Source: Petrosia ficiformis
Taxonomy: Eukaryota > Porifera > Demospongiae > Haplosclerida > Petrosiidae
Length of the DNA stretch: 64,000 nt
Reading direction: 5' to 3'
Assembly (NCBI GenBank): GCA_947044365.1
Contig: OX345648.1
Location: 2,378,501-2,442,500 of the forward strand
Part shown: positions 27,201 to 38,900 of the stretch, in pieces
Numbering within the stretch: the first letter of the stretch is position 1
Layout of the letters: each line of letters opens with the position of its first letter
Position numbers and translations under genes: made by a program
The notes under the pieces: generated by a model
Seen by the model: only the letters and a program-made list of their open reading frames with translations
Databases searched by the model: none
Told to the model about the DNA's origin: nothing

Positions 27201-30200
27201 CTAAAAATAATGGCCGATAATGACCGATACCGATTACCGATCCAATTATCAGTGCATCACTAATAATATATACACCTATCATACAAGGTTTCAGAAAATT
27301 TCACAAGGGACCACAGACAAACATAAAAACATTGGGGAGCGAGGACAATATTACCACATATCAGCACATCACTATAGGTGTGTGGAGCAGAGCTGACTAA
27401 TACTTTTTGGTATTTGAATATTTGCTTTCCTTAACGAATATCTGAAATTTCTTGCTTCCTTACTTGTCAAAACTTGTGACAAGGATAAATATTTATAACA
27501 ACTTCTGTATTTTTAGTGTTTATTCTGTGATCTACAAGCCTAGAAAGCAAGACACTTCTCTACAGCATCTTAACATTATGTTTCTGCACACATAAATTAA
27601 TATCCAAACACCAAAGAATACATTATAACAAATTAGGCAAAGAAAAAATATCTGGATAAACAAATATTCATGTAGTATGGGACGTGCGCCGCTATTAATA
27701 TTATTACATTTTAGATGTTCTGAAGTGCAATCTGAGACATAAAACATCTACTCTTGGAAACATAACTATTTTCAAGTCATATTGTCATAAATTAGATATC
27801 TAAATAATATTAAATAGCCAACAGCAATCTAAAGGAATTGCTGCATAAATATTACATTTTGCCATGACTACTGTTTCAGAACAAGTTGATGATGTTGTAT
27901 TGTATGCCTATTACCTAACATGCTTATTAAATTAATGTCAATGTTTAAGAGGATGTATGTATACCACACCTAACTACAAATGGCTTCTGTATTCTCTACT
28001 ACAGTAATAGCATAATGTATCATGATATCATCATTCTATTTTCGGCAACAGGAAAAAGAAAACTACTTGAATCACTTCATGCCTATGTAAGGGTGAGGAA
28101 TGCATGAATTTGATTACAATTATCAAAGTGATAAAAATAGTAAAATCCCTTGTCACATGGTGAATACAATTAACATGTGTATGTATGATGTAATGTACAT
28201 AAATAATTTTAGAATTATGTATTACATGTGTACTACATCTGATATAATACATGTATCACACACACACACACACACACACACACAATAATTAATTATTTGA
28301 TGAGTTGTTCATTATCTAATTATCAGTTAGGAATGTAACATGACAAAGCAGTGTGTGACCATGTGGTTGAAAGTAAAAAAAAGTACATGGGAAATATATG
28401 AACCACATTTAGGCATTACGCTACAACTTTAACAACCAAACCATATCAAAAATATAGTCATGTAAGCATATTTTGCAGTTTAGTTAAGAAGGGACCGAAC
28501 CGGTTCTATTTTTAGATACCATCACAATTTTTGTTAGCATGCTTTTGGCATTGTCATTGTTACAGTTTTATTTGTTCCATTTGTTCTGATTGTATCTTCA
28601 AATTTACAATTATAATTATTATATGCTATAATATTAAGATCTCCCTCACTGCTATTTAGCTGATGAGTTTCTAATCTATTGATATTCTTTGATTTCAATT
28701 GGCTGATAATAGTATAATGATAATTCAACCAGGAGTTTATAAGAGGTCACTAGCATTGAAATTACTTTTTTACCACAAAAACACTTAATTAGAAGTATAT
28801 GAAATCATTGTCATATGATGCAGTAGATGCTGGATCACTTATTAAATAAAATGAAATTCTTTTGTATTATAAAAGATTGTATCCTTTTTGTTATGTGCCT
28901 ACAGTACTGATAAAGCAGGTGTAGTCATACAATGTATAAATCTGGTGAATGTTTGGTAAATTTAAACTGGACTATATACAAAGTATATGGGAGCAGGACA
29001 ATAGAGATGAAAATAGATCAAAATGTTCGGCAGTCAATTAGATATTTCCACATCCCCTACCATAAATAATTACCATCTTAGTGTATAGTAAAACTATAGG
29101 TATACAACTTCCTTATATAGTAAAACTAATTATTTATTGTATACATCAAATGGAAAGGAGGCAGTCTGGATAATAACAGGAGCCCATGATAATAATAATT
29201 ATTATATACAAATAATTGCATACTCTTTTAAGCAATCTGAGAACCATTCAAATGTTTAAAAAGAAAATAAATTTAACAATAATTATATCATCAAATTGGC
29301 AAATGATATGTCACAACAATTTGATTCTATGGTCAATTTATGAAGGAAGGAAGTTGGCTAATTAAAGATTCTAGTGGGTAGTGAGTTGTAGGGTGTATGC
29401 AGAAACAATTGATATCTAATTTACAGTATATACTCTTAAGGCCTAGATAAAGCAAGTTTTGAGGGGTTTGAGCAAAAATAAATGTTTAACTACTTACTAA
29501 TGACTCTTATTTACAGTTCTGACTATTTGACAAAGATACAAATTAATCGATAGTATATGTATATACTTGCTTTTAGAGGATCTCTATGCATGTAAATAAA
29601 CTATATAATTATATGGAATTTCAATGGAAGAGTATATTGAGAGCCTTATCTAATAATGCAGTGCTGGCTTTAATTTAATTATAATTTGACTTTCAGTTCC
29701 ATATATCAACTATTTCCTGTCTAACATGTTGTTTGTAAACTAGCTGCCATTTATAGGCTTGCATTACAATCTAGTATGTGCATTGCTGTCACAGTAATTT
29801 CCTGTTTGCTTACAAAGCACAAGAAAAGAAACATATAAGGAAGTTAGGATCAATAGATATAATATGCTTCTCATCCAATAGTAAAAAAATCAATACAAAA
29901 TGAAAAAAGACAGGGACATCAAAACTCAAAAAGTATGCAAGCAAAGTTGGAATGGTACTAACACAGGAGGTTAACATAGGAAGTTAGGAACCAAAATTAA
30001 TCAAACCACTTTTATTAATTTATTTACAGTTGTGTGGGATAAAAACTGAACAAACAATTGAGCATTGCTTACTTATTAATGGCATAAAGCAAGTATGATA
30101 TACGCCTTACATGTACTTTGTTGTGAGTTATTGCAAAGCCTGCACTTTTATACACATCATGGAACTATCCAAAGCAGTAATGCTCTGTAGCATTTTTGTT

Positions 30201-30499
30201 CTACACTATATTGTATTCCAATTTAAATGAATTATTCTTTTTTGTCCGGAACTATATCTATACCACAAGGAAGGCTTTGTAGATACTAGTAGGTGCAAGG
30301 TAACTTCTTTCTCAAAAGACATAGAAGGCCTAGGAAAAAAATGCCACTGGTACGTATGCAACATTTGAACACTGGAAAGACTAAAATGTACTTCCCCCAA
30401 ACATAAATAATTATGCACAGTTGAATATAACATAAAATGAAATAGATTACTCACTGGTTTGCTTTCAGTCCCAGATAACGACGAGCTCGAGTTTCCCAT
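20595..30499 (-). CDS. Roco GTPase (Roc-COR) with three C-terminal death domains, nine exons, 1117 aa
   Basis: Exons in coding order: 30499-30455, 26513-26420, 25963-23802, 23165-22927, 22560-22497, 22176-21938, 21465-21384, 21166-20817, 20673-20595. All junctions are GT-AG and in phase, and the sum is 3354 nt including the stop. The protein opens MGNSSSSLSG, an N-myristoylation-type signal. The Roc GTPase has a P-loop GPAAVGKTS (69-77), WDCGGQP (233-239) and GTHADK (323-328); a charged, helical insert lies between the first two. The COR domain starts near residue 387 (TPLSWILFRKLL) and runs to about 600. A Ser/Thr-rich linker follows, then death domains at about 775-847, 875-948 and 1015-1092, each with the core Trp (KKW, QEW, KIW) and an IGL- or SVG-type last helix. 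No LRR, ankyrin or kinase domain is visible, unlike LRRK or DAPK. Roco proteins are dimeric GTPases; death domains form homotypic signalling assemblies, so a membrane-anchored death-fold scaffold is a reasonable inference. Splice sites are read by eye. Confidence 0.9.
21199..21232. repeat. (AT)n microsatellite in a Roco intron
   Basis: Uninterrupted AT run between exons 7 and 8 of the Roco gene. A (TG)n run lies at 21737-21764 in the previous intron. Confidence 0.85.
22275..22405. repeat. (ATCC/ATCT)n minisatellite in a Roco intron
   Basis: Degenerate tetranucleotide CCATCTAT-type repeat between exons 5 and 6. It yields a spurious open frame on the plus strand (22257-22505), not a gene. Confidence 0.85.
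23226..23289 (-). repeat. tRNA-like sequence / SINE head in a Roco intron
   Basis: On the minus strand an A-box-like GGCAGAATGGTTAAG (23281-23267) and B-box-like GGTTCAAATTC (23240-23230) have tRNA-like spacing. The stems are imperfect and no clean cloverleaf forms, so a decayed tRNA or SINE is more likely than a working tRNA. It abuts the MITE at 23290-23517. Confidence 0.45.
23290..23517. mobile_element. MITE with AAGGCTG-type terminal inverted repeats
   Basis: The left end reads TTAAAGGCTGATTCAGATTA; the right end, reversed, reads TAAGGCTGGTTCACAAAATG. The 225-bp interior has no coding region and contains repeated TGCGTTGCG/GACGCAA motifs. Lies between exons 3 and 4 of the Roco gene. Confidence 0.65.
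26690..26850 (+). repeat. Dispersed repeat R1, third copy (Roco intron 1)
   Basis: Starts TAAAGTTTGTTCACATTTAC and aligns with the copies at 20-235 and 11925-12165 through GATGTGATGACTTTATATGT. The central CATAAGGTTAATACATG segment is shortened. Confidence 0.65.
26971..27260. mobile_element. hAT-like MITE (Roco intron 1)
   Basis: The ends are inverted: GTGATCGATGAACTGATAAG at the left and, reversed, GTGATGCACTGATAATTGGA at the right. The right half is made of short CCGATACCGAT repeats, typical of small hAT-type non-autonomous elements. No transposase sequence inside. Confidence 0.6.
27261..30454. other. Rest of Roco intron 1, no gene supported
   Basis: AT-rich intron with a (CA)n run at 28257-28284 and repeat debris. 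A stretch near 29880-30010 shares the motif GGACATCAAAACTCAAAAAG with 38590-38620 and 47278-47300, marking a dispersed family. No exon with splice signals and a matching phase was found. Confidence 0.5.
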
Positions 30500-31084
30500 T
30501 TTCAATCCAGTATAACATAATAAATAATACCTCCAGCTCTTTTATAAAAAGTATCCACCCCCTGCGCCTATCTGCTGTAGTCCCCAGCCGCACCCCCTGT
30601 AAAACTTAGCTCGCGTGGCCAATTATTACGGCCCCACCCCCAATAATTTGGCTATTCAAAGAATGCGCTACACAATTTGCTTTTGCTATGTAGCTATGCA
30701 ACTATTAATATACGTATTTTAAATACATACCTTGCTTTTTACAGTTGGTTTGCTGATATACAAGTAATACAACAACTTCCTCTTGTGGTAAATATAGTGA
30801 AGTTATTTAATTTTCTCATCATCACTGATTTATAGCTTTATACACAAAAACCACTATAAACAATGTTGTAAACTATAAATTAATTATTTTTAAAAATAAT
30901 GATTATTTTATCAAATTAGCAAATCTAAAAAATTGATAATATGTATCTATTAACAATACATTGATTGAACATGTTTTTAGAAGCAATTTAACATCATGAT
31001 TATATAGGGACTAAAAAGGTGACAAACGTTTTTGAACTTGGGCCCACAGGCATTTCCTTTTAAACTAAACTTCAATATCACTTA

Positions 31085-32735
31085 TTTAATATGATCTTCT
31101 TGAAGAAACTGCATGGGGTTATTATTAATTAACCCAGACTTTTGCAAGTATCTATCTGTACATTTCATTGGAATGGTTGAAATTAACCTTCTTGTAGAAG
31201 ATTACCTTGGCTTTTTTGGTTATATTACAAATACCCAACATAATTCTTCTCTTATTGACCTAGTGTTTGTCCCTTCTGACCTTTCTTGCCCTTTGTGTGT
31301 TCTTCTTCCTGCATGTCTCCTCTTCTGATTATTTCTGCTTCTAGATCGAAAAGATACTAACACTTGTCAGGCAGAAAAGGTTGACTTTAGCACAGACAAC
31401 TTATTTTCATTTCTCTATTCCTTTCTTTTTCAGAATGACGTAAATTACTCTGGCTGATTTTTAAAGACAATTTCTTGAACATTATGAAGCATACTATCCT
31501 AGTTTGTCATCATAAATCTCTACCTTAGCCAAATAATGGCATGCATTAAGAAAAAAAGCATCGTTTGTTTTCTCTGGAAAAGCAAACTAGGTCCTCTTTC
31601 ATGATGTCTCTAGATCTCTGTCGTTCCTGCAGAAACAAAACATTATCTTACTAATGCTCCTTGATAGCAGCATTTTTCAACTGCCTTTCTTCTACTTAAG
31701 TTCAAGTAAGTCCTCCTTAAGAAACCTTTCATACCCAATTTCATCCACAACGATTTGCCTGTTTCAATTGGCTCTGTTGTACCAATAATATTTTGTCTCC
31801 TTGTCAGTTTGGCTTTAGGCCCTGTTTTTCAACTGGATCTGCATCATTAACCACTACTTATAATTTATGGTTTTCCCTTCTCGATTCTGAATCTTCAATC
31901 TGTGCTATTTTTGATCTGCAGAAGGTTTTTGACTCGGTGCCTCAGTTGTAGTTAATGACTCATCCTCCTCTAAGCGTACATAGTTACTTCAGGTATCCCC
32001 CAAGGATCCATACTAGGTCTTTTATTATTGAGTTTATATTTTAAATGACGTTTCTACTTTATTTTTTTATTCTTTGATCTCTGATGATATTCTTCTTTCC
32101 TACCCTTTTCTGATCTCTCACATGCTTAATGCAGTATTGATTTCCTGTCCTCCGAGACATCTGATACCATTAATATTTCAAAATCGAAATTTCCCGTAAA
32201 CCTTCTTCTTTCTTATCTCTTCTTCCTTCATTATTTCCTCCTCTAGAATGTGTATCAACTTTCAAATATTAATTTTAGGTGTAATTATATATTCACAACT
32301 CTGTTGAACACCTGATACTGATCATATTTGCTCCAAATCTAAAAAGCTTCTGGGACTTCTTTTTCCGTCAGTTTTATTACCATTGCTCCTCTCTTGTTCT
32401 TCTTAATTAAGCTTTACTTTTCTTTAGTTCTTCCTCATCTCACTTACTGTTCTTTACTTTGGGACCTTTATTCTAACTGTGATATTAAAAAGCTCAAGAG
32501 TGTTCAATTCTTTGCTCTTAAATCAAGCAATGGGATTATGATTATCAATCTTTACTACTCTCTTTGCACTTACCCCCAATCAAATGTGTTAACTCCATAA
32601 AATCTCTCAAATTCCTATGCCTTAGAACGTATAATATATAATTATATATGTACAGTTTATTGATTAAGTATTAGTACAGGTAGGTACTCTTTAAACTAAC
32701 ATATACTATTGAGTATCTTTGTGTTTAATAAAGTT
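31085..32735 (+). pseudogene. Decayed LINE (non-LTR retrotransposon), endonuclease tail and RT fragments
   Basis: Several frames carry recognisable pieces in order. The end of an apurinic-type endonuclease is at 31113-31328 (HNSSLIDLVFVPSD). RT motifs follow: FGFRPCFSTGSA near 31810, an AIFDLQKVFDSVPQ-like block near 31905-31950, GIPQGSILG-like near 31990, and a C-terminal thumb-type segment at 32394-32600 (LYFSLVLPHLTYCSLLW). Stops and frameshifts break it throughout. The right end has an AATAAA (32727-32732) and then a TTATTATTATTATTA tail, as LINE 3' ends often have. It lies between the Roco promoter side and the haspin 3' end. The family (Jockey/CR1/RTE-type) is not resolved. Confidence 0.75.
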
Positions 32736-32929
32736 TTCAATTATTATTATTATTAATTTTGTTCATTGTTTTCCTTTTCCATTTTATGATTAGCATATTG
32801 TTATTATTTAAAGTTTGTAATATTTGTGCTTCATTGTAATTCTTTAATGAAATTGAAAAAAAAGTAGGATTGAAGAGTAGAAACTGAAATAACTATACAA
32901 GAGGTTAACTGTTGTGTGACATAAGGAAG

Positions 32930-35900
32930 TTAGTAATGAGTTGTAGCATTAGTAATTCTTTTGCTTGATTTAGAAAAAAGTTCAAGGAAAATACTTTTCG
33001 CTGAATCATATTGTGGAAAAATTGTTAGGAATTCTCTGAGTGCAGAATGAATCTGTTCCTTAGTAACATCCTTAACTCCGCTATTCAATGCCATTCGGTT
33101 CACAATTTGATTCATCCAGTAGACATTAGTCTTGGGAGCATATGTTGACCAATCTCCACTACAGAAAACGATTATGCACTATTATTAACAAATTGTGGAT
33201 ACCATAAGTGGAGTGAGGAATTCATCGACAGTGAAAACAAACACAAGGATGATTGATGGAGTTGTAAATGAAGGGGTCTATGAATGGGTGGCGTTTATGG
33301 ATGGATGGATGGATGGTGGATAAATGGATGGATAGATGATGTATGGATGAAGAGTTGGAATGTATGCATGGATAGATGTAAAAGGGATGGAAGTATATAT
33401 GGATGGTTGGATATATGCTAAATTTACTTGGTACAATCTTTCATTAGATGAGTCATTTTACCTCTTCCATGAAGATCATAATATAACACACAATTCCCTG
33501 AATTCAAATAAATCATGACTGAATAAGTGAGTAAATTAAGAAAGCCACTCCCAATACGTAATCTATACTGATTGAATGATAAAATGCTCCTCCAGTTTAC
33601 GCATTGCACACACACCAAATATTTTCCAGGGATGATTGGGTCACATTCACACCAAATGTTTACATTAATCCTCCAGAGATGAGTGGATGAATGGATAGAT
33701 AAACTAACTAATGGATTTACTCCCAAGACTTGTGCCCACTGGATGAATCATATTGTGAACCAAATGGTGGATAGAAAGATGGACAAATACTAAATAGATG
33801 ATGGATGAATGAATGAATGGATATATATATATAGTGGCCATGCATATTAAATACCTAGTTGTATCCTGGATAGAGTATAATCAATTATTGATACTTTAAT
33901 TCCCTCAGTAGGTAGTACATAACGTTTAGAATCAACTATAAACACTACATCTTCTTCTTTTACTCTTTTAATGAGAATATTTTTTATGTGCATATCACGA
34001 TGTTCAAAACCAAGGGCCTGTACCAATTAAAAGATTTACGTAATTGACTACTAATTGTATAGTTATAATGACTGATTGACTGTTTCTATTTTATTAAATA
34101 TGCATAGAATTTCTGTCCAGCCACCATACAAAACAAATTATTGATGATGGTTAATTTCAATTAATGATGAATGGTTGAAAATAATTACGGAATGATGTTG
34201 AATAATTACTTAGAGGTACTGATCTTAACCTAAATATTAGATATAGCTATAGCTATGGATTGGAGATGGTTTTACTAACACTGTTAGATATAATAGTACT
34301 GTTATAATAATGTTTATAACTTACACTCTCTCCTACTGCTAATGCTCCTGCAATTTGAGCAACTACACTTCTTGGTTCCCTCTGATCATGAAACTGGAGC
34401 CAAAAAATGACAAGTCCATTAATTCATATAGTCATGCCACTAAGAGGGTATTTCCCCTTCCAAGTGTCACTTATGTATGGGGTCAGGATTGAAAGTTTAC
34501 TTTCTTAGCGACACTGCATATATTGAGAGTCAGTCTGTGTATCCATCCACCCATACATCCATCCATCCATTAATCCATCTTCCTTTCATCAGTTTATCTA
34601 TCCACCGATCTTTCCATCTTGTTATCTTACTACAAATGAATTTAAAGTATCCCCAGCATTTTCAAAAGCAAACAGCATAAATAACTGTGTCTCAGGAAAA
34701 TAATCTATATATAAGAAAGTTATTATCACTAAATAACTCGAGAGGTGTTCTTCACCTGGTCTGTGATTGTTACTCTTCTTTTTCTTATCCCATTCATCCC
34801 AAGCTTCTAATAGGATCTGAGGGTATTGTCCTCGGCAAACATTCATTCTATGAATAATTTATATTATAAAGAGTTGCTATATATATAATTATTTTATTAC
34901 TTATTTATATTTTATTTGTTAAGTTGTAATATATGCACAGTTAATATTTATAATATAGTCAATATAATTATACATGTACAATAATAATGGACCAAGCAAG
35001 ATGTAAATAAAATGCATTAATATTGCGTGACAATAAATTTAAATTTTGATTCTAACAATACAATCTACCCAGTGAGAGAACCTTGGCTTCACTATAGCCA
35101 AGGTTGATGGTTTCAATGCTAAAAGGGAGAGAAGGGTGGTTTTGAGAGGATCTTGCCCCATGAAGACACATAATAGAAGAGCATTGAAGTGAGTACTAAT
35201 CCAACCTCTCATCCAGTTTAGAACTCTAAGGTTCTGCTTATCAGCAATCATGAACCTAATCACTTAAAGACAGCAATTATACCAATGAGCCCCATCCCAC
35301 CTGCTATGTAAAACACCAGTGGGAGAATGATGATAGTTCAATATCTTATACCCTTGTTGATATACTCTCTTTTTATCCATTTCAATATGTCTGTAGCATG
35401 TTGACAGTGAAGAATTGAGATTTGTTTGTGAAAAAAGGATTAAAGATCCTAACATCAAATATTGCACGTTCATGACAACCCCAAAAACCATGGGTTGCTA
35501 CATCTAAACAGGCTCCATCTTGACAGTTTGCAGATTTGTGAGTGAATATCTCTCAAGTAAGTTCTTGCAATGGGGGTTCGATCATCACATCATGACAAAC
35601 ATTAGAAAGAAAATGAGTTGTAGCATCACAGATTTTGTTATGCCTGATTGATGGAAATCTTCCACACATACAACTTAAAGCATGCTCTATTGTGAAGTCT
35701 TTAAAGCAAACACAGTGAGAAGGAAAATAGGAGGGTGTCCAGCCATAATACAGGCAGAGAACATCCCTGAATTAGGAAAGTAACCATAAATAGGGCCAAC
35801 TGAAACTAGTTTCTCCAACCATCGGTGTACTCCAATCACGACAAGAATACCTACAAAAACAACATTAGCAAAGGAATGACACCAGTGTAAAATACTTAAA

Positions 35901-38900
35901 GCATGCATGTTGACGTTTAAGAGAATTAAAAGCATTGTTGGCATCCACCAGCAGAATAACCTCGATATTTGGAGAATCAAATAGCAGATGCATGGAGTGT
36001 ACTGCTGCCTCACACCCTGTGTCTTGCCCTGCATATAACTGGAGTGACCCTAAATATTGTAATGAAGTACTCTAAGAATGGTTTTCACACAAATATGTCG
36101 AATGACTTCACCAACCTCACCCAAAAAGGCAAACACCAGATTGCTTGACTGTAGTCTCATCACCAGCTGCACCCACTACCATGGAGAAGCTTTCTAGCAA
36201 GTTCAGCATACAAGATGGCTCAGTATTCATCCAGTTTGCAATGCTCTAGAGTAGTCCAATCTGCACTTTTTGTTCCTGAATACTTTTAAGAATAACGAGT
36301 GCTTCCCAGAATGAGAATAATTTCAGGAATAATTAAGTTAGGTGTAATAATTAATATCAACAGTATACACTGGTATTTGATGTACAAAAAAGGTCTTTGT
36401 GCAGATATTAGACATGATATCAGAGAGTACATGTAGTAACTATTGATATTCATTTTGTGTATGTAATTACTGATGTGTTGTAAACAGAAACCTTTCTATA
36501 ACTGTGTATATAAACTTAAGTTACTTCCTGTTAGAATAGTTGATTTTAGAGTATTAGAGAATAGATGTCTTAGGTTATAACATATTTGGTGATGAGGATA
36601 AAAATTACTTACTTCAAGAGACAGGGATGGCTGGCCATTCATGGACAATTAGCAGCTTTTGATCCACATCTGAGTTCGTACTCTGAACGGCTAGGTCATT
36701 ACTTCCTAGCAAACGATATTGTAGACGCTGATAAGAAGAAAGCAATGCTATTGACAGTTTGTGATCCATCCACATACCAACTCTTAAAAAGCCTCCTACA
36801 ACCGGAGACCACTAACGAGCTATGTCCAGCTAGTGGAACTTCTCAAAAACCACTACAGTCCAACCCCGTCTGCTATTATGCAACAGTATAAATTCAATAC
36901 CAGAGTTCGTCAACAAATCAATCGCCATGTACGTTGCAGTACCAAAAGGCCTTAGGGAACACTATGGATACAGCAATCAGTTAAATGACATGGCACATGA
37001 TAGACTTGTTTGCAGCATTGGTGATGTTTGTATTCAATACCGTCTCCTTCAGGAAACAGAATTAACATATAAGAAAGCCTACGAAATTGCTCAAGCAATG
37101 GAGGTAGCAACTAAAGCATTGAGGATCTCAAGAAGGCTATACCCACCCACCAGAGAGTTCATCGTTTAAACCAGACAGACTGGAGTAAGCCTACTTCTAG
37201 AACAATGATTTGTTACAGATGTGGAGCTAACCATGCAGCTACCACTTGTCGGTTTTGTTCTGTACAGTGTTATGCTTGTGGCGAGATTGCCCACATCGGG
37301 AAGGTCTGTCACAGCAAACCTCGTGCAGGGAAATGTCCACTTCCAAAAAATCCTAAGGGCAATGGAATTCATTCAGTGTCTCATGACAGCTGCCCACCTG
37401 AAACCACAAGGGACAAATTAGCCTCATCTTCAAAGTAATCAGAAAGATCATTGGGTAGTGATGCCTACCTCTTGTTCCCGGTGCAAAGTAAACTCCAACC
37501 CCTCACCTTGCTTCCTCTACTTGTAATCAAAGGAAGAGGACCCAGTCTTTTCGGTAGAAATTGGCTGGAAAGGATTAAAGTCAACTGGAGTGATGTTCAT
37601 CACTTGCAGGATTCTGCAGTGGATAGGATTGTACAAGCATAAAAATCACCTTAGAGACGAACTAGGTACCCTCAAAGGAATGACTGCAAAATATTCGTTA
37701 CCTTAAATGCACAACCTCGCTTTTTTAAACCACGACCAGCGCCCTACCTACTCAAGGAGAAAGTGGGAATTGAGATAGAATGCCTAGAGCGAGCAGGAAT
37801 AATCAAACCAGTTACGTTTTCAGACTAGGCCGCCCCAGTAGTACCAGTAGTTAAAAAGGATGGAATTGTTAGACTTTGTGGTGACTACAAAGTGTCAGTT
37901 AACCAGGTATCTAAAACCGATGTTTACCCTCTACCTAGAGTTGAAAATTTGTTCGCTTCCTTATCGGGTGGGAAATTTTTTACCAAGCTAGATTTACAAA
38001 GTGCATACCAGCAAATATGTCTAGACGAAGATTCGAAGAAGTATACTACCATAAATACTGAGAAAGGTCTTTTCTAATATGAGCGTTTGCCATCCGGCAT
38101 ATCTTCAGCCCCAGCCATCTTTCAACGGACCTTTTGCAAGGTCTCACTCATGTATCCGGATGTCTATATAGATGACATACTAGTCACAGGAATCGACCAG
38201 GAACACCATCATCATAACTTGGATCAAGCACTAGGGAGATTAGAATCAGCAGGACTGACATTAAAACAGTCGAAATGTATATTTGCAACCCCTTCTGTTG
38301 AGTATCTAAGCCACATTATAGACGCAAGCGGTCTACATCCCTCGAGTGATAAACTCAGAGCTATGTGAGGCTCCAGAACCAACTAATATTTCAGAGTTGA
38401 CATTGGAGTGTTAGAGAATAGATGTTTTACGATCTTAGGTTATAGCAGACCAAAAATTAAACAAACCACTTCCATATAACCTTACATAAGTACAGCTCTT
38501 TGTATTTTGCTTTATAGTACTTATGTAGGGTTATATGGAAGTGGTTCGTTTAATATGTTAATCTCCCAACATTGTTCACATACTTTTTGGATTTTGACAT
38601 CCCTACATCTTCTTTCATTTTTATTGATTTATTATGATAATAATTGGCACAAGTATGTTATCATGGAGTCATAACATCCTGTACAATTAAATATATCCCG
38701 ATATGGCAAACATCAAAGTAAACCACTGGTTCATAAATCAGATATGGCACCCTGTGGTCAGATATAAAACCAGCTGTCCATACAGACTACAAGAAAACAA
38801 TGCTTACCTTCTCCAAAGTGAAGACAGAAAGGTGAGAGAAGCGCACAGTAAAAATAGAATTGTTAAAATAACAAATATATTGATTAGTACAGTTGCAAGG

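Noticed and set aside
33424..33726. A 100-aa minus-strand protein
   Set aside because: Only 33462-33497 is credible as a haspin exon; the rest is intron read through.
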